DNA of 64,000 bases from CAIVVT01 sp963757265 (GTDB taxonomy: Bacteria > Acidobacteriota > Terriglobia > Bryobacterales > Bryobacteraceae), in NCBI GenBank assembly GCA_963757265.1, contig CAVWRA010000010.1, positions 248,001 through 312,000 of the forward strand. Direction: 5' to 3'. Position 1 is the stretch's first letter. Each line of letters opens with the position of its first letter. The position numbers and the translations under genes were made by a program. Positions 62,365 through 64,000 of this stretch are shown in pieces. The notes under the pieces are model-generated. The model worked only from the letters and a program-made list of their open reading frames with translations, searched no databases and had not been told where the DNA came from.

Positions 62365-62871
62365 ATGCTGCACACTGCCCTGCTCCTGCTTCTGGCGCCG
62401 CCGCCGATGGTGGCGGATGTGAAGGCGAATTTCGACGCCGAAATGAAGAAAGCCATCGCGCTGGCGGAGGCGATCCCCGAAGAGAAATACGGCTACCGGC
62501 CGGCGGCAGGCGTGCGCTCGGTGGGCCAAGTGCTGGTGCACATCGCCAACGGCAACCGCGAGTTCCTGACGGCGATGAAGGGCGCGACGCGCGACGACAT
62601 GCGGAAGCTCTTTCAGGAACAGGCTGAGAAGGAGAAGAACCTCACGGCCAAGGCGGCGATCATCGCCGAGATGAAGGCCTCGTGGAACGATGTCCATAGG
62701 GCGCTGGACGCGGAGAATGAGGAGAGCCTGAAGAAGCCGGTGCCGACTTTCGGCAAGGAGGCGACGGTGCAGCGGGTGTGGATCGAGACGGTCGGGCACG
62801 TGGCGGAACACCTGGGGCAACTGATCGCTTACGCGCGGGCCATCGGCATCGCGCCGCCGTGGTCGCACTGA
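62365..62871 (+). CDS. Exported DinB-like four-helix protein
   Basis: The 168-residue protein has a short hydrophobic leader (MLHTALLLLLAPPPMVAD) and a DinB/YfiT-type four-helix bundle. Candidate metal-binding His residues are in SVGQVLVHIANGNREF and VGHVAEHLGQLIAYAR. The family includes thiol transferases and many metalloproteins without known activity. ATG 62365 is chosen because the leader starts there. It is co-directional with no neighbour and converges on anmK, 14 bases away. Confidence 0.8.
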   Translation: MLHTALLLLLAPPPMVADVKANFDAEMKKAIALAEAIPEEKYGYRPAAGVRSVGQVLVHIANGNREFLTAMKGATRDDMRKLFQEQAEKEKNLTAKAAIIAEMKASWNDVHRALDAENEESLKKPVPTFGKEATVQRVWIETVGHVAEHLGQLIAYARAIGIAPPWSH

Positions 62872-62885
62872 GGGAGCGCGCGCGG

Positions 62886-64000
62886 CTAGTAGCTGATTTT
62901 GCCCAGCACGACGGAGTGGCAGGCGCCGGTGGCGGAGGGCAGGCTGGAGGCGCGGCCGAGACAGGTTTCGTAAGCCAGCACGGCGAAGGCGATGGCCTCC
63001 TTGAAGTCCGGATCGACGCCGTGGGCGGCGGTGGTGGAGAGCTTCAACTTGCGCGGCAATTCCTCGCGCAGACATTCCATGAGGAAGGGGTTGTGGATGC
63101 CGCCGCCGCTGACGATCACTTCGGCGATAGGGCCGGTCTTTTCGACACAGGAAAAAATGGCCTCGGCGATGGTCACGGCGGTGAGGCGGGTGACGGTGGC
63201 GACGAGGTCCTCGCCCGACAGGCCGGTGCGGATGAGCTGCTGAACCAGCTCCGCGCCATATTGCTCGCGACCGGCGGACTTGGGGTGCGGACGGTGGTAA
63301 AAATCGTTCTGCATCAACGCCGAAAGAAGAGCGGCATTGACGAGACCGGCGCGGCCCATGGCGCCATCCTGATCGCAGCGGTTGGCGCCGTCCGAAAAAT
63401 GGGCGGCCAACTGGTCGATGAGCAGATTGCCCGGACCGGTGTCGAAGGCCAGGACCTCGGAGAGCGAGCAGTTGGGCGCGAGGAGCGTGAGGTTGGCGAT
63501 GCCGCCGATATTGACCGGCGCACGGCCCTTCTTCTTATCGCGGAACAGCAGCCAGTTGACAAACGGGACCAGAGGGGCGCCCTGGCCGCCGGCGGCGATG
63601 TCGCGCGGGCGGAAATCGCTGACGACGGTGGTGGCGGTGAGCTCGGCCAGAACGCTGCCGTCGCCGATCTGGAGGGTCGAGGCGACCTTGCGGCCGAGCA
63701 CGTCGGCGGGCTGGCCTTCATGATAAATGGTCTGACCGTGGCAGCCGATCAAGGCGACGTCGGCGGGGTCCAGTTGCGCGGCGCGGCAACAGTCGAAAAA
63801 GGCCTCGGCGTAAAGCTGAGGCAACAGGAAATGCAGACGGGCGATGGCGCGGGTATGAGTTTCGGCGTTCGAAACGGAGAGCAGCGCGGCGCGCACGCCA
63901 TCGGGATAGACACGGGTGAGGGTGGCGACGGTGGCGACCTCGAGGTTGGCCTCGCGGGGGGTGATCTGCACGACGGCGACGTCAATGCCGTCGAGCGAAG
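62886..64000 (-). CDS. anmK: 1,6-anhydro-N-acetylmuramic acid kinase, 5' end cut by window edge
   Basis: AnmK phosphorylates and opens anhydro-MurNAc during recycling of peptidoglycan. About 371 codons are visible. The frame is open to the right edge, where SLDGIDVAVVQITPREAN matches the conserved N-terminal TSLDGID segment, so only some ten residues are missing. Other motifs are GCHGQTIYHEG, RPRDIAAGGQGAPLVP, NIGGIANLT, FDTGPGNLLIDQL and VIVSGGGIHNPFLM. The internal Met at 63971 is not the start. It indicates that the cell recovers its own wall fragments. Confidence 0.95.
   Translation of the reverse strand, partial: SLDGIDVAVVQITPREANLEVATVATLTRVYPDGVRAALLSVSNAETHTRAIARLHFLLPQLYAEAFFDCCRAAQLDPADVALIGCHGQTIYHEGQPADVLGRKVASTLQIGDGSVLAELTATTVVSDFRPRDIAAGGQGAPLVPFVNWLLFRDKKKGRAPVNIGGIANLTLLAPNCSLSEVLAFDTGPGNLLIDQLAAHFSDGANRCDQDGAMGRAGLVNAALLSALMQNDFYHRPHPKSAGREQYGAELVQQLIRTGLSGEDLVATVTRLTAVTIAEAIFSCVEKTGPIAEVIVSGGGIHNPFLMECLREELPRKLKLSTTAAHGVDPDFKEAIAFAVLAYETCLGRASSLPSATGACHSVVLGKISY

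Noticed and set aside
1..64000. CRISPR arrays, rRNA genes, tRNA genes, prophage or transposase genes.
   Set aside because: I read the intergenic regions and found no regular spaced repeats, no cloverleaf I could support and no phage or transposase proteins.

Overview
The window is GC-rich, gene-dense DNA from a Gram-negative bacterium. LpxC, an MsbA-like exporter, a TonB-dependent receptor and an outer-membrane barrel show an outer membrane. The very high third-position GC, many secreted proteins, multihaem cytochromes, two SpoIIE-type phosphatases and several conserved hypotheticals suggest an acidobacterium of the Bryobacterales/Solibacter type. That placement is an inference from gene style; no rRNA or tRNA gene was recognised.

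Layout. 1-6.4 kb: a YprB-like exonuclease cut by the left edge, a thioesterase, an arylsulfotransferase and polA, whose proofreading domain looks dead. 6.7-11.2 kb: an envelope operon (lpxC, CDP-alcohol phosphatidyltransferase, PH-like membrane protein, YdcF protein, MsbA-like ABC exporter). 11.2-21.8 kb: a divergent M1-type peptidase, a frameshifted secreted repeat protein flanked by an 86-bp duplication, two TPR proteins, a class A penicillin-binding protein and a secreted six-hairpin glycosidase. 21.9-27.9 kb: an enolase-superfamily dehydratase, a CoA-transferase, small or secreted hypotheticals and a tandem universal stress protein.

28-36.8 kb is the most striking region. A minus-strand operon runs from a receiver-like protein through a small membrane protein, a nine-haem cytochrome c fused to a cytochrome b domain (CbcL-like) and a NapC/ImcH-like multihaem cytochrome, to a second c/b fusion with 19 haem sites that is broken by two +1 frameshifts. 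It ends in a short 3' remnant of the NapC-like gene. A consensus sigma-54 promoter (TGGCAC-N5-TTGC) precedes the operon. A divergently transcribed sigma-54 activator with a cysteine-rich PAS domain lies next to it. The simplest reading is a redox-controlled, sigma-54-dependent set of inner-membrane quinol:cytochrome oxidoreductases of the kind that feeds periplasmic or extracellular electron transfer.

37-52.8 kb: a methyltransferase, a PhzF-family enzyme, a probable organophosphate-scavenging pair (TonB receptor plus histidine acid phosphatase), a PDZ/GAF/SpoIIE phosphatase, methylmalonyl-CoA decarboxylase, a HicBA toxin-antitoxin pair, a three-gene membrane-protein operon and trpD. 53.1-64 kb: sucC-sucD-ndk, an opposing pair of overlapping small genes with strong Shine-Dalgarno sequences, a hybrid histidine kinase, a second SpoIIE phosphatase, a conserved hypothetical, a zinc-ribbon PspC protein, a DinB-like protein and anmK cut by the right edge.

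Two genome-dynamics themes stand out. First, two genes have a short copy of their own 3' end about 1.2 and 3.2 kb downstream, and in each case the gene in between is frameshifted. Second, a REP-like intergenic repeat occurs near 38.4, 51.7 and 61.8 kb.
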